Program-made: the position numbers and the translations under genes
Shown here: piece after piece, positions 1-8,951 of the stretch
Position numbering within the stretch: position 1 is the first letter of the stretch
Layout: each line of letters begins with the position of its first letter
Origin: an uncultured Lachnospiraceae bacterium
Lineage (GTDB): Bacteria; Bacillota; Clostridia; Lachnospirales; Lachnospiraceae
Direction: 5' to 3'
Assembly (NCBI GenBank): GCA_910578115.1
Contig: CAJTPO010000005.1
Span: 62,001 to 126,000, forward strand
DNA: 64,000 nucleotides
The notes under the pieces: generated by a model
The model's input: the letters and a program-made list of their open reading frames with translations, nothing else
Databases searched by the model: none
Told to the model about the DNA's origin: nothing

Positions 1-412
1 CCAGCCGGGCAGCCTCGTAGAAGGATTTGTCTCCCAGGTAAATCTCTCCCGTATGTACCGGTTGTATCGCATTGTACCAGTCGCCCCTCACATAAGTCGT
101 ATACGGGTTATAATCACCGAAAAGCCCATTGGGAATACGCACCATCCACACATCCTTCTTCCAATGCACCCAGTTCTTCACCGGCTCTGCGCCGGTAATC
201 ACCGCGCCGTTCTTTACCGCACTGCGATAAATGATCCTCTGGTCCGGTGTCCCCGCATTGACCGGATCTACATATTCCCGATAAATTCCCGGCGCTACGA
301 TCACCTCGTCACCTGCTGCTGCCAGCCTGGCCGCCTGTGCCAGAGACTGCAGAGGTCTTTCGCTTGTTCCATCTCCGCCCCGCGGAGCATCTGCAGCTAC
401 ATATATTTGCAT
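1..412 (-). CDS. GH120-type beta-xylosidase, N-terminal part (cut by window edge)
   Basis: The frame starts with ATG at 412 behind GGAGG and runs off the left edge after 137 codons. The visible part begins MQIYVAADAPRGGDGT and continues with a PGIYREYVDP-type strand, ITGAEPVKNW, and GDYNPYTTYVRGDW. This is the N-terminal layout I know from GH120 beta-xylosidases, which are right-handed parallel beta-helix enzymes that remove xylose from xylo-oligosaccharides. No signal peptide is visible, so it probably acts in the cytoplasm on imported sugar. It lies 50 bp after the last permease gene on the same strand, so it is probably the last known member of that ABC operon. The catalytic residues lie outside the window. 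Another beta-helix carbohydrate enzyme remains possible. Confidence 0.72.
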   Translation of the reverse strand, partial: MQIYVAADAPRGGDGTSERPLQSLAQAARLAAAGDEVIVAPGIYREYVDPVNAGTPDQRIIYRSAVKNGAVITGAEPVKNWVHWKKDVWMVRIPNGLFGDYNPYTTYVRGDWYNAIQPVHTGEIYLGDKSFYEAARL

Positions 413-462
413 GATAGTCCTCCATTCTTACGCAACCTGCGAATTTATACGCAAACAAAAAC

Positions 463-1326
463 TTAACCCTTCACTGCCCCGGCCATCATACCTTTGACCA
501 GCTTATCCTGGAAAACAATGAACAGGATAATCATCGGCAGCACCGACAGCACCAACACCGACAATATAATCGGAATATCCATTGCATGTTCACCCTTAAA
601 CTGTCCAAGCGCCAAAGGCAGCGTCTTATGTGCCGGCGTCTGAAGCAGCGTATTGGCAAATGCGAACTCATTCCACATGGATACACCATTATAAATGGCC
701 AGCGTGGAAAGTCCCGACTTGGACAGCGGCAGGATAATGGAAAAGAAATTCCTGTACTTATTACAGCCATCGATCTCCGCCGATTCTTCCACTTCCCTGG
801 GAATCGTCATCATAAACGCCGTCAGAATAAATACCGACATCGGAAGGGCAAATGTCACATAAGGCCCGATCAGCGACCGGAGCGAGTCGTACAGTCCCAT
901 CTTCGTTGTCATCTTGAAGATCGGGATCAAAGTTACATGCATGGGAATCGACATCATCGCCACGATGCCCGCATAGATCAGCCCGCGCATCTTAAATTTC
1001 ATTCTGGAAAGCGGGTAAGCCGCACAGGAAGCTATGATCAGCATCAGGATCAGGCTTACAGCCACCACAAATACACTGCGGAAGAAATAGCCAAAGAAAC
1101 CATTCGTTGCTACTTCTACATAATTCTCAAAATACCAGGGATCCGGAAAATGAAAGACTCCCTGCGCCAGCATATCAAACTGTTTCCGGAAGGAATTCAT
1201 AATCATGAAGAAGAACGGCACCAATGTGACCACCAGCCACAGGATGGCAAACAGGATGGCAATAGCCCACGCTATCCTGGATTTCATCTTTTCTTTCCTG
1301 TAATCCACCTCTTTCTGTCCATTCAT
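463..1326 (-). CDS. Carbohydrate ABC transporter permease (MalG/UgpE type)
   Basis: A 287-residue inner-membrane permease of the CUT1 sugar class. It has six hydrophobic spans and a typical N-terminal TM followed by MIMNSFR. The EAA loop that contacts the ATPase reads EVEESAEIDGCNKYRNFFSIILP, around residues 178-200. It ends in the usual VKG-rich tail. The start is ATG behind AGGAGGACTAT, and the gene begins one base after the stop of the partner permease, so the two are translationally close. No ATPase gene is in the operon. CUT1 importers of this kind commonly share one MsmK-like ATPase encoded elsewhere, which is inferred here. Confidence 0.93.
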   Translation of the reverse strand: MNGQKEVDYRKEKMKSRIAWAIAILFAILWLVVTLVPFFFMIMNSFRKQFDMLAQGVFHFPDPWYFENYVEVATNGFFGYFFRSVFVVAVSLILMLIIASCAAYPLSRMKFKMRGLIYAGIVAMMSIPMHVTLIPIFKMTTKMGLYDSLRSLIGPYVTFALPMSVFILTAFMMTIPREVEESAEIDGCNKYRNFFSIILPLSKSGLSTLAIYNGVSMWNEFAFANTLLQTPAHKTLPLALGQFKGEHAMDIPIILSVLVLSVLPMIILFIVFQDKLVKGMMAGAVKG

Positions 1327-1327
1327 A

Positions 1328-2242
1328 TCAATAGTCCTCCTTTACCACAAAGATTTTCTGGAACACCAGAGCAATGAAAGTGATCAACAGGAACATTCCC
1401 GCTGCCACACAGGATCCATAACCCATATTGAACTGCTGGAACGAAAGCTTATACATATAGGTAGCCATCAACTCGGTTCCTCCGGCCGGGCCGCCGCCTG
1501 TCATATTCCAGATCATATCGAAATATTTCAGCGAACCGATCAGGGACATGGTGCAGGCTGTCTTGAAGATAGGACCCAGAAGCGGAATGGCAATCGTCCG
1601 CAGATACTGTCCTCTCGTAGCGCCGTCAATCACGGCCGCTTCATAGATCGAGGTATCGATATTGCCATACCCTGCTATGAAATACACCATATAGAAAGGA
1701 GTAAACTGCCAGGCCATAACGCCGATCACCGAAAACAGCGCATGAGGATTCCTGCCCAGCAGATCTACAGTCACTTTGCCGCCTTTGATCATTGACGCAA
1801 TGGAAGAGAAGATACCGCCATTGGTGGCCAACGCATAGCTGAACAGGAATGCGATGGCAACGGAACTCATCAGATAAGGCAGAAACCAGATAACCTTGAA
1901 GAGATTGAATTTCTTCCCCCCTGCATCCAGAAAAGTAGCCAGCAGCATGCCGATAGGGATCTGCAGCAAAATGGAGAATACCATCACCACCACATTATGG
2001 CCGAACGACGACCAGAAAGTCATATCCGAAAAAAGTGTCTTCCAGTTCTGAATTCCGACAAATATCTTGTCTGATGATATGCCGTTCCAGCTGTATGCGC
2101 TGGTAGTGAAAGTGTCGATAATAGGATAGATCATATAAACTGCTATCAGAAACAGCGCGGGAAAAAGAAATACCGCAGCCGCCTTGGCGGTACTTTTTTC
2201 CCTTGCCCGGGCCAGCCCGTTTTTGTTATTATTCTGAGCCAC
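1328..2242 (-). CDS. Carbohydrate ABC transporter permease (MalF/UgpA type)
   Basis: The partner permease of the CUT1 importer, about 304 residues. It has six TM spans and an EAA loop SIYEAAVIDGATRGQYLRTI near residues 205-225. I place the start at GTG 2242 (reading VAQNNNKNGLAR) because AAAGGAG lies about five bases upstream of it. The in-frame ATG at 2266 lies upstream of that ribosome-binding site and has none of its own. It sits between the binding-protein gene and the MalG-type gene. A strong hairpin with a T run separates it from the binding-protein gene, which suggests the permeases are made in smaller amounts than the binding protein. Confidence 0.92.
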   Translation of the reverse strand: MAQNNNKNGLARAREKSTAKAAAVFLFPALFLIAVYMIYPIIDTFTTSAYSWNGISSDKIFVGIQNWKTLFSDMTFWSSFGHNVVVMVFSILLQIPIGMLLATFLDAGGKKFNLFKVIWFLPYLMSSVAIAFLFSYALATNGGIFSSIASMIKGGKVTVDLLGRNPHALFSVIGVMAWQFTPFYMVYFIAGYGNIDTSIYEAAVIDGATRGQYLRTIAIPLLGPIFKTACTMSLIGSLKYFDMIWNMTGGGPAGGTELMATYMYKLSFQQFNMGYGSCVAAGMFLLITFIALVFQKIFVVKEDY

Positions 2243-2302
2243 ATTATCTCCTTTCCGGGAAACCATTCCGTTACAGCCTCCCTCTCAAACCAACCTGTAG
2301 TG

Positions 2303-2339
2303 AAAAATAGCCCGCAGGAGATGAAATCCCCCGCGGGCT
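2303..2339 (-). terminator. Intra-operon terminator/attenuator hairpin
   Basis: On the minus strand AGCCCGCGGGGGA pairs with TCTCCTGCGGGCT over a TTTCA loop and is followed by ATTTTT. It lies between the binding-protein stop and the first permease start. Partial termination or 3' end protection here is a common way to make more binding protein than permease. Confidence 0.8.
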
Positions 2340-2401
2340 TATCATAACCAACCGCTCGATGTCACAATAACAACATCTCAAATTATGGGTTAAATAATGT
2401 T

Positions 2402-3877
2402 TTATTCAGCAATCGCCGCCTGCATGGCCGTATCGTGCGCCTGCCCGATCTCCTCAGGTGTCTTCTGCAGACCGAACAGCTCCGTCATGCAGTCCTTATG
2501 TACTTCCGTTACGGAAGCCGGCAGATACTGGTCATACCACAACTGTACGTTGGAAGCGCTGAAGAATACGTCTGCAACCACCTTCGTGTTCGGATCCTCG
2601 ATTGTAGTCTCAAATCCCTTAATGGAAGGAATCGTACCGCTTGCAAGCTGTTCCTGGTTATAGGTATCGTCATTATAATACTGAGTTGCCAGTACATAAC
2701 ATGCATCCAGCTTCGCCTGATCAACAGAACCGTCCGCATTCCAGCAGTTGAAGGAGAATCCGTTACCGATCGCTGTACCGATCTCTACGTTCTGGGGAAC
2801 GCCCGCTGCAGCGGCTTCAGAATCTTCCGGGAAACGGAATACGCCGATATTCGCGTCATACCATTCCTTATTATCATCGCTGATGCTTCGTGTCTGCCAG
2901 GAGCCGTGGAGCATCATCACACAGGTGTTATCATAAAGGAGCGCTCTGTCCTGTCCGTCATCGGTGGAAAGAGAGTTAACGCCCTCCGGGAAGTATCCCT
3001 TCTTTACCCAATCCTGAATCTTCTCACCCGCATAGATAAATGCGTCGGAAGTGAAAGTGCCGCCATTTTCCTGGGCATAAGCCGCATCGAACTCGGCATT
3101 GCCCGAGTGACGTGCTACCAGATACATGTAATACATGGAACCAGTCCACTTGGAACCATTCGCAAGCGAGAAAGGAACATAACCAGCCTCGATCAGCTTA
3201 TCACATATCGCTTCCAGCTCCTCGATGGTCTTCGGCACTTCCAGACCCAACTCTGCAAAGATGGTCTTATTATAGAAAATATCACATCCGGAAAGACCGC
3301 CAAAAGGAATCGCCAGCACTTTACCGTCATAACTGGACTGCGCAACTGCTGCATCAATGAACTCAGGATGATCATAGGTGTTGAACATTTCCGTGATATC
3401 ATTTACAAAACCGGAGTTATAGTACTCAGCCATCGGACCGCCGCCCCAGTGGATATACATATCAGGAGCCTGTCCGGAACTCATAGCCACGATCAGCTGC
3501 TGCTTATAGTTATCGTTCTGCTGATGCACCTGATTTACGGTGATATTAGGGTAATCCTCCATAAATCTCTTCACAGCGCCTTCCTGAATATCCTTAACCG
3601 AACCTTCCGTCGCAATGTCCCACAGGTTGATGGTAAGAGGTTCTGTTGTCAGTTCCGGAAGATTCTTCCCTTCCGTGGAACCTGCCGCCGCGTCCTCACT
3701 CGGAGCAGTCTCTTCTTCCGCCGGTGTCTCAGCTGCCGCTTCTGTCTCAGCAGGTGCTTCTGTCTCTTCTTCCGCCGGCTGAGTAGTAGTACTGTCCGAA
3801 CCGGAGCCGCCGCATCCGGTCAACAGGGTTCCAACCAATGCCGTTGCCAGAATAATTGATACAAACTTTCTCTTCAT
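2402..3877 (-). CDS. Sugar-binding lipoprotein of ABC transporter (SBP family 1)
   Basis: A 491-residue extracellular solute-binding protein. The signal peptide MKRKFVSIILATALVGTLL ends in lipobox LTGC (Cys about residue 22), so the mature protein is lipid-anchored outside the membrane. An acidic, Ala/Glu-rich linker to about residue 70 tethers the binding domain. That domain shows family-1 features such as INLWDIATEGSV, IPFGGLSGCDIFYNKTIF and an ATQYYND-type tail region. It is first in the operon with two permeases and a GH120-type enzyme, so xylo-oligosaccharide is the likely ligand; this is an inference from the neighbours. The ribosome-binding site is GGAAAGGGAGAAAGAGT before the ATG. Confidence 0.94.
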   Translation of the reverse strand: MKRKFVSIILATALVGTLLTGCGGSGSDSTTTQPAEEETEAPAETEAAAETPAEEETAPSEDAAAGSTEGKNLPELTTEPLTINLWDIATEGSVKDIQEGAVKRFMEDYPNITVNQVHQQNDNYKQQLIVAMSSGQAPDMYIHWGGGPMAEYYNSGFVNDITEMFNTYDHPEFIDAAVAQSSYDGKVLAIPFGGLSGCDIFYNKTIFAELGLEVPKTIEELEAICDKLIEAGYVPFSLANGSKWTGSMYYMYLVARHSGNAEFDAAYAQENGGTFTSDAFIYAGEKIQDWVKKGYFPEGVNSLSTDDGQDRALLYDNTCVMMLHGSWQTRSISDDNKEWYDANIGVFRFPEDSEAAAAGVPQNVEIGTAIGNGFSFNCWNADGSVDQAKLDACYVLATQYYNDDTYNQEQLASGTIPSIKGFETTIEDPNTKVVADVFFSASNVQLWYDQYLPASVTEVHKDCMTELFGLQKTPEEIGQAHDTAMQAAIAE

Positions 3878-4006
3878 ACTCTTTCTCCCTTTCCTTGAGT
3901 TGTATTGTCAGTTTGCACCATATTCCTTCATCTCTGTCAGGAGAAAATTTGTTGGATGGGGCAAACTGCACAAAAAATGTCGTTTATTCCACTTTTTGTT
4001 GAAACA

Positions 4007-4035
4007 ATTATACCCCCCCCCAGGTAGTTTGGCAA
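4007..4035 (-). promoter_or_regulatory. Sigma-A promoter of sugar ABC operon with G9 spacer tract
   Basis: On the minus strand TTGCCA, a 17-base spacer and TATAAT. Nine of the spacer bases, next to the -10, are a run of G. The rest of the 254-base gap to pyrD holds AT-rich sequence with only a weak hairpin after pyrD. Confidence 0.75.
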
Positions 4036-4131
4036 GTACTTTTTATCATTTTCACTTCTTCACGTTCATGGTCAATTTATTGTTTTACGTTTATAGTTTA
4101 ATTGTTTTATCAACCTTTGCCTTCAGGTTCA

Positions 4132-5034
4132 TCATTCCACCGCTCCGATCAGTTCCGTCACACTCTCGATCCCATATCGTTCCATATACGCCTCAATTCC
4201 TTCCACCACTTCCATCGTTGCGTAAGGATTCACAAAGTTCATGGCCCCCACCGCCACCGCACTGGCACCGGCCAGCAGGAACTCTACCGCATCTTCCGCG
4301 TTCGCAATACCGCCCATGCCTATAATCGGGATCTTCACCGCATGCGCCGCCTGGTAAACCATTCGTACCGCCACCGGTTTAATGGCCGGCCCGGAAAGAC
4401 CGCCGGTTTTGTTTGCCAATGCAAACGCACGCTTATGGATATCGATCTTCATCCCGGTAATGGTATTGATCATGGACAGTGCGTCAGCCCCTGCCGCCTC
4501 TGCAGCCTTCGCCATCTCCACGATGTCTGTCACATTCGGGCTTAACTTCATAATGATGGGCTGCTTCGCCCTCTTTTTGATCCGGGCAGTAATATCATAC
4601 AGACTGTCCGGCTTCTGGCCAAATGCGATGGCCCCTTCCTTCACATTCGGGCAGGACACATTAATCTCCAGCATGTCCACCGGCTGCTCTCCCAGCCGCT
4701 CCACCACTTCCAGATAATCCTCCACCGTTCTGCCGCAGACATTGACAATGATCTTCGTGTCATATTTTTGTAAAAAGGGGATATCCCGCTCTACAAAGAC
4801 ATCAATACCCGGATTCTGCAGTCCGATGGCATTTAACATGCCGCCATAAGTCTCCGCCACGCGGGGCGTTGGATTACCCGGCCACGGCACATTTGCCACC
4901 CCCTTGGTCACCACCGCTCCCAGACGGTTCAGATCCACAAACTCACCGTACTCCATCCCGGATCCAAATGTCCCGGACGCCGTCATCACCGGATTGTTTA
5001 AAGTTACACCTGCTATTGTCACTTTTGTATTCAT
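4132..5034 (-). CDS. pyrD: Dihydroorotate dehydrogenase, catalytic subunit (class 1B)
   Basis: A 300-residue cytoplasmic FMN enzyme that oxidises dihydroorotate to orotate in UMP synthesis. It is a TIM barrel with NPVMTASGTFGSG at the N-terminus and the FMN/substrate segment EINVSCPNVKEGA. Class 1 enzymes use a cysteine base: here NVSCPN, near residue 133. The C-terminal phosphate-binding part is IIGMGGIANAEDA. Class 1B enzymes work with the iron-sulfur flavoprotein PyrK, which is encoded just upstream. The start is ATG behind AAGGA. It is the last gene of pyrC-pyrK-pyrD. Confidence 0.96.
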   Translation of the reverse strand: MNTKVTIAGVTLNNPVMTASGTFGSGMEYGEFVDLNRLGAVVTKGVANVPWPGNPTPRVAETYGGMLNAIGLQNPGIDVFVERDIPFLQKYDTKIIVNVCGRTVEDYLEVVERLGEQPVDMLEINVSCPNVKEGAIAFGQKPDSLYDITARIKKRAKQPIIMKLSPNVTDIVEMAKAAEAAGADALSMINTITGMKIDIHKRAFALANKTGGLSGPAIKPVAVRMVYQAAHAVKIPIIGMGGIANAEDAVEFLLAGASAVAVGAMNFVNPYATMEVVEGIEAYMERYGIESVTELIGAVE

Positions 5035-5090
5035 CAGCTTTTCCTTCCCTCAGCACGGATCATACATTCCGTGATCCCCAAGATCCTTTA

Positions 5091-5867
5091 TCAGATTTCC
5101 ACTTCTTTCGCTTCAAACACGGGTCCGTCCGTACAGATCCGCGCATTGTTGACATGCGAGTGATGATCCACCGCCTTCGTCCTGCACACGCATCCAAGAC
5201 AGGCTCCCACACCGCATGCCATTCTCTCTTCCAGCGAGATATAAGCATCCATCCCCTGTTCTGCAGCATAATTTTTGATCGCACGCAGCATGGGCAGCGG
5301 CCCGCACGCCATGATCACATCCGCCTGCAGTTTCCTGACCCTGATAATATCCATCACATTGCCCTGCACGCCGGCACTGCCGTCCTCCGTGGCAAGAAAG
5401 ACCTGTCCGTACTGCTCCAGATCTTCCTGCAGAAAAAGATCCTGATCCCGGTAACCAAGCAGAATATATTTCTCCGCCTCCAGCTCCTTTGCCAGCTGCA
5501 GCATCGGCGGGATACCGATACCGCCGCCCATGAGGAATACCCTTTTTCCGGCGGCCATCTCCACCGGAAATCCGTTGCCCAGCACCCCCAGAACTTCCAG
5601 TTCATCCCCGGCCCTGCATGTGGAAAATTCCGCCGTCCCTTTACCGGCAACACGATATACCAGCCGTATCCGGCTTCTGTCCCGATCCACCTCGCAGATG
5701 CTGATCGGACGCGGGAGCAGCGTCGCCGCACTGTGCGGATATACCGCGACGAACTGCCCTGCGTGAGTATCCTTTGCCAGTTCCGTCTCCAGCCACAGAT
5801 CATAGATCTGCGGCGCAATCTTTTTTTGTGACACTACTGTCGTTTTTATCTTCTTTTTCTGCGCCAT
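5091..5867 (-). CDS. pyrK: Dihydroorotate dehydrogenase electron-transfer subunit
   Basis: A 258-residue FAD and [2Fe-2S] protein that passes electrons from PyrD to NAD+. The FAD domain contains LLPRPISICEVD; the NAD-binding part has GGGIGIPPMLQLAKEL. The C-terminal cluster loop MACGVGACLGCVCRT plus a later cysteine (ARICTDGPVF) supplies the four cluster ligands. I chose ATG 5867 (MAQKKKIKTT), which follows AAGGATAAGGACAGT. The frame is open 36 codons further upstream, but that part has no family-like sequence and overlaps nothing needed. It lies between pyrC and pyrD on the same strand. Confidence 0.95.
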   Translation of the reverse strand: MAQKKKIKTTVVSQKKIAPQIYDLWLETELAKDTHAGQFVAVYPHSAATLLPRPISICEVDRDRSRIRLVYRVAGKGTAEFSTCRAGDELEVLGVLGNGFPVEMAAGKRVFLMGGGIGIPPMLQLAKELEAEKYILLGYRDQDLFLQEDLEQYGQVFLATEDGSAGVQGNVMDIIRVRKLQADVIMACGPLPMLRAIKNYAAEQGMDAYISLEERMACGVGACLGCVCRTKAVDHHSHVNNARICTDGPVFEAKEVEI

Positions 5868-5978
5868 ACTGTCCTTATCCTTCCTGTATTTCCTTTCCTC
5901 GATGTAACCCTGCAGCCTGCGGCTTCCCTGCTGCAAATTCCGCTGCTTTGGACCGCCTTCTTCTACACACCGCATCGT

Positions 5979-7262
5979 CTACACCTGTTTTCTCTGATAC
6001 ACAATCCCGCCCCCACAAATCGTATAAGCGATCACTCCCGGCATGGTCTCTCCCACAAAAGGGGAATTCACCGCCCTGGAGGCAAACTCTTTCACCACCC
6101 ACTCCCTGTCCGGATCGAACACCACCAGATCCGCCGGACCTCCTTCCGCTATATATCCAGCATCCAGACGGTACAGTTCGGCCGGTGCACAGCTCATCCT
6201 GCGCACAAGTTCCGCCATGGACAAATAGCCCTTCTGCACCAATTCCCGAATACCAAGAGACAGAGCCGTCTCCAGGCCGATAATACCGCTGGGCGCTTCC
6301 GTGAGCGGTCTTCCTTTCTCCTCCGTACTGTGGGGTGCATGATCGGTGGCAATCATATCGATGGTGCCGTCCCGCAGACCTTCTATGATCGCAAGCCGGT
6401 CTTTTTCTTCCCGCAGCGGCGGATTCATCTTCGCCAACGTGCCGTGCCGGATCACTGCGTCTTCGGTCAAAGTAAAATGATGCGGTGTGGCTTCCGCGTA
6501 AATGTGACTGCTCAGACGTTTCGCCTGCCGCACCAGCTCTACGGCCTCCCTGGTACTGATATGCTGAATGGACAGATCCGCTTCTTCCGTCACAGCGATC
6601 TTCAAATCCCGTTCCACCATGGAAATCTCCGCTTCTCTGGGCGAACCGCCAATCCCGAAGTACTCGGCCGCCCGGCCGGCATTCACACCGTTGTTCCGAA
6701 TCAATGCCGGATTCTCCTCATGCAGGCTGACCGGCCTGTCCAAAGCTGCCGCACGCCGCAATGCCTGTCGAAGCAGGGTCTCATCCAGCAGCGGTATGCC
6801 GTCATCCGTAAAACCGGCCGCCCCCAGGCTGCTTAGTTCCTCCATATCCGTCAGTTCCTGTCCTTTCATCCCTTTCGTCACATTGGCACAGGTATGGATA
6901 TGAATTCCCGTTTCCAACCCTTTTTTCAACACATAGGAAAGCGTCTGCCGGTTGTCCACTGCCGGATTCGTGTTGGCCATCAGCACCACCGATGTAAAAC
7001 CGCCCCGGGCCGCTGCCTCCGCACCGGTATGAATATCCTCCTTATACGTAAATCCCGGATCCCGAAAATGAACATGAACATCCACCAGACCGGGAGCGAC
7101 ACACTGGCCGTTCAAATCGATCGTCCTCTCGACCGTACACTCATCGACCGGTGTTCCCTGCGGCAAAATACGCGCAATCTTTCCGTCTTTTATCAAAATA
7201 TCCCTGTATCCTTCCATACCCGATCGTGGATCGATCAGATACCCGTTCTGCAAATACAGCAT
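5979..7262 (-). CDS. pyrC: Dihydroorotase
   Basis: A 427-residue zinc amidohydrolase of the class I (PyrC/AllB) type, closing carbamoyl-aspartate to dihydroorotate. The metal motif DVHVHFRDPG lies near residue 60, followed by KEDIHTGAEAAARGGFT. Later metal ligands lie in SLHEENP and the QHISTREA segment, and the substrate-side Asp in TDHAPHS. The length fits the family (about 425). It is first in pyrC-pyrK-pyrD and has a clear promoter upstream. ATG 7262 is preceded by AAAGGAC. An overlapping out-of-frame ATG lies five bases upstream. Confidence 0.96.
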   Translation of the reverse strand: MLYLQNGYLIDPRSGMEGYRDILIKDGKIARILPQGTPVDECTVERTIDLNGQCVAPGLVDVHVHFRDPGFTYKEDIHTGAEAAARGGFTSVVLMANTNPAVDNRQTLSYVLKKGLETGIHIHTCANVTKGMKGQELTDMEELSSLGAAGFTDDGIPLLDETLLRQALRRAAALDRPVSLHEENPALIRNNGVNAGRAAEYFGIGGSPREAEISMVERDLKIAVTEEADLSIQHISTREAVELVRQAKRLSSHIYAEATPHHFTLTEDAVIRHGTLAKMNPPLREEKDRLAIIEGLRDGTIDMIATDHAPHSTEEKGRPLTEAPSGIIGLETALSLGIRELVQKGYLSMAELVRRMSCAPAELYRLDAGYIAEGGPADLVVFDPDREWVVKEFASRAVNSPFVGETMPGVIAYTICGGGIVYQRKQV

Positions 7263-7311
7263 GGCATTTTGTCCTTTCTCTTATTGTCGTGCCTGTTCCC
7301 CGGAGGGCTAC

Positions 7312-7372
7312 AGCAGACAGCAGATTTATCTGTTATCTGCTATAGTATACCATACCCGTCTCCTTATGTCAG
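7312..7372 (-). promoter_or_regulatory. pyrCKD promoter with start-site dyad
   Basis: On the minus strand CTGACA (7367-7372), a 17-base spacer and TATACT (7344-7349). A dyad spans 7312-7341, arms AGCAGA...TCTGCT and CAGAT...ATCTG, and covers the expected start site. No PyrR-type anti-antiterminator or terminator is recognisable. The rest of 7263-7543 holds nothing else I can name. Confidence 0.78.
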
Positions 7373-7543
7373 TGCTGACACAAACATTCCCTGTTAAGCC
7401 CAAACCCTCAGCTTTATCGGCCGGATGTTCTGCCACCGATCTACTGCACAGGTCCAGAATACCTGGCGCAGCCCGCTAGGCCTCCGTTTCTGAACCTGCA
7501 CTCTCGAAAAATATCCTCGAAAATTTACACAGAATCAAGTACA

Positions 7544-7972
7544 CTAGTCAAACACCACCGGCTTATCTATAAACTCGGTTTTGATCACGATATAAGGATA
7601 GCTTTCCACCTGATTACTCTTTTCCTCCGGTGCAGGACCGATCAGATTCGTATCCACATAAACAGCGTTGGCAGTCTCATACAACGCATTCAGCGAGATA
7701 CTGTATCCCCCTGTCTCCTGCGTCCCATACCCCACACAGATATAGAGAAAACCTCTATCCTCAAATGTAATCTTAAAAGCATCGGCCTTTTTCTGCTCGA
7801 TCTGCTCAAGCAGCTCTTCCGGAATATTATCCTCCGCAATCACTGTACATTCCAGATCTTTGATCTTCTCCATACCCTCCTGCTTCTTTCCACATGCATA
7901 AACACCCATACACATCAGGCAGATCAGGAACACACTCAGGAGCCTCTTCTGATACTCATATACTTTCCCCAT
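7544..7972 (-). CDS. PrcB-like lipoprotein
   Basis: A 142-residue predicted lipoprotein. The start is ATG 7972 (MGKVYEYQKRLL), which sits five bases after GGAGG; an ATG four codons upstream lies before that site. The signal peptide ends with lipobox VYAC (Cys about residue 27). The C-terminal half, with LYICVGYGTQETGGYSI and PYIVIKTEFIDKPVVF, resembles the PrcB C-terminal domain. That domain is named from a spirochaete protease complex; its role in Firmicutes is not known. It stands alone between the pyr promoter and a divergent acyltransferase gene. Confidence 0.68.
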   Translation of the reverse strand: MGKVYEYQKRLLSVFLICLMCMGVYACGKKQEGMEKIKDLECTVIAEDNIPEELLEQIEQKKADAFKITFEDRGFLYICVGYGTQETGGYSISLNALYETANAVYVDTNLIGPAPEEKSNQVESYPYIVIKTEFIDKPVVFD

Positions 7973-8048
7973 TTTTACCTCCATTCCATAAACACTTATT
8001 ATCTAATTTATTAGAAAACTGTCAGCTCTATTCCTACTGATTATCCTA

Positions 8049-8077
8049 TTGATTAATACTCTGATTCCTTATATAAT
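8049..8077 (+). promoter_or_regulatory. Promoter of PlsC-type gene
   Basis: TTGATT, 17 bases, TATAAT, about 90 bases upstream of the acyltransferase start. Confidence 0.8.
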
Positions 8078-8168
8078 AAAAGAGTTCCCGCCGCCGTTTC
8101 GGCCGGAACAGATTTTATCATTATAGCGAGTAGATATACAGAACTCAGAATTTCAGAAAGGTACGCCC

Positions 8169-8903
8169 ATGATCCGATTAATTGCAGTTCTTCTCTTCGT
8201 TGTTATTTTCCTCATCGTCAGCCTGCCGATCCAGCTGGCGGAATATATCATTGGCAGGTTTAATCCGGATATCAAAGACCGCAGCTCACTTGCCATTGTC
8301 AAATGGGCTTTTCGCGTCGTTCTGTTCCTGTCCGGCACTTCCGTCACCGTGATCGGCGAAGAAAATGTGCCCGTAGACGAACCCGTATTGTATATCGGTA
8401 ACCACAGAAGTTATTTCGATATCCTTATCACTTATGTCCGCGTGCCGCGGCTTACCGGTTACATGTCCAAGATCGAGATCCTTCGCATCCCGTCTCTGAA
8501 CACCTGGATGAAATACCTGCACTGCGTGTTCCTGGACCGCTCCGATATCAAAGCCGGCATGCAGTCCATACTGACGGCCATCGATAAGATCAAAGCCGGC
8601 ATCTCCATCTGTATTTTTCCGGAAGGAACCCGCAATCGGGTTAACGATACTTTCCTGGAATTCCATAACGGCAGTTTCAAGGTCGCCGAGAAGACCGGGT
8701 GTGCCATCGTACCCATGAGCATCAACAACGCCGGACATATTTTTGAGGATCATATCCCCTGGATCCGCAGGACTCATGTGGTTCTCGAATACTGTAAGCC
8801 TATCTATATGAGTGATCTGGATAAAAATGACAGACGCCGCATCGGCATGCTGGTACAGGATGTCATCAAAGAAGCATACTTCAAAAATAAAGAACTGGTG
8901 TAA
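8169..8903 (+). CDS. plsC: 1-acyl-glycerol-3-phosphate acyltransferase (PlsC family)
   Basis: A 244-residue membrane-associated acyltransferase expected to add an acyl chain to lysophosphatidic acid in phospholipid synthesis. A hydrophobic N-terminus (IAVLLFVVIFLIVSLPIQL) anchors it. Catalytic block I is NHRSYFDI (HX4D), near residue 78. Block III, the phosphate-binding segment, is FPEGTRNR near residue 153. Block IV is VPMSINNAG. Length and motif order are normal. AAAGG precedes the ATG by seven bases. A bidirectional terminator overlaps its stop. Paralogues acting on other lysolipids cannot be excluded. Confidence 0.92.
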   Translation: MIRLIAVLLFVVIFLIVSLPIQLAEYIIGRFNPDIKDRSSLAIVKWAFRVVLFLSGTSVTVIGEENVPVDEPVLYIGNHRSYFDILITYVRVPRLTGYMSKIEILRIPSLNTWMKYLHCVFLDRSDIKAGMQSILTAIDKIKAGISICIFPEGTRNRVNDTFLEFHNGSFKVAEKTGCAIVPMSINNAGHIFEDHIPWIRRTHVVLEYCKPIYMSDLDKNDRRRIGMLVQDVIKEAYFKNKELV

Positions 8904-8920
8904 CCGCCAGTTCTTTATTT
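8889..8920. terminator. Bidirectional terminator
   Basis: A ten-base perfect stem AAAGAACTGG / CCAGTTCTTT around an eight-base loop, overlapping the end of the acyltransferase gene. It is followed by ATTT on the plus strand and ATTTTT on the minus strand. It serves two convergent genes. Confidence 0.88.
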
Positions 8921-8951
8921 GCATATCTCCGGGTATGGTTGACAGAAAACC

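Noticed and set aside
2435..3859. A 474-codon plus-strand frame opposite the sugar-binding lipoprotein gene
   Set aside because: The lipoprotein has a signal peptide, lipobox, promoter and operon context; the opposite frame is Arg/Leu/Cys-rich without domains.
7263..7372. A PyrR attenuator or other riboswitch before pyrC
   Set aside because: The dyad overlaps the expected transcription start and no terminator with a T run or PyrR-binding loop is present, so only a promoter dyad is claimed.
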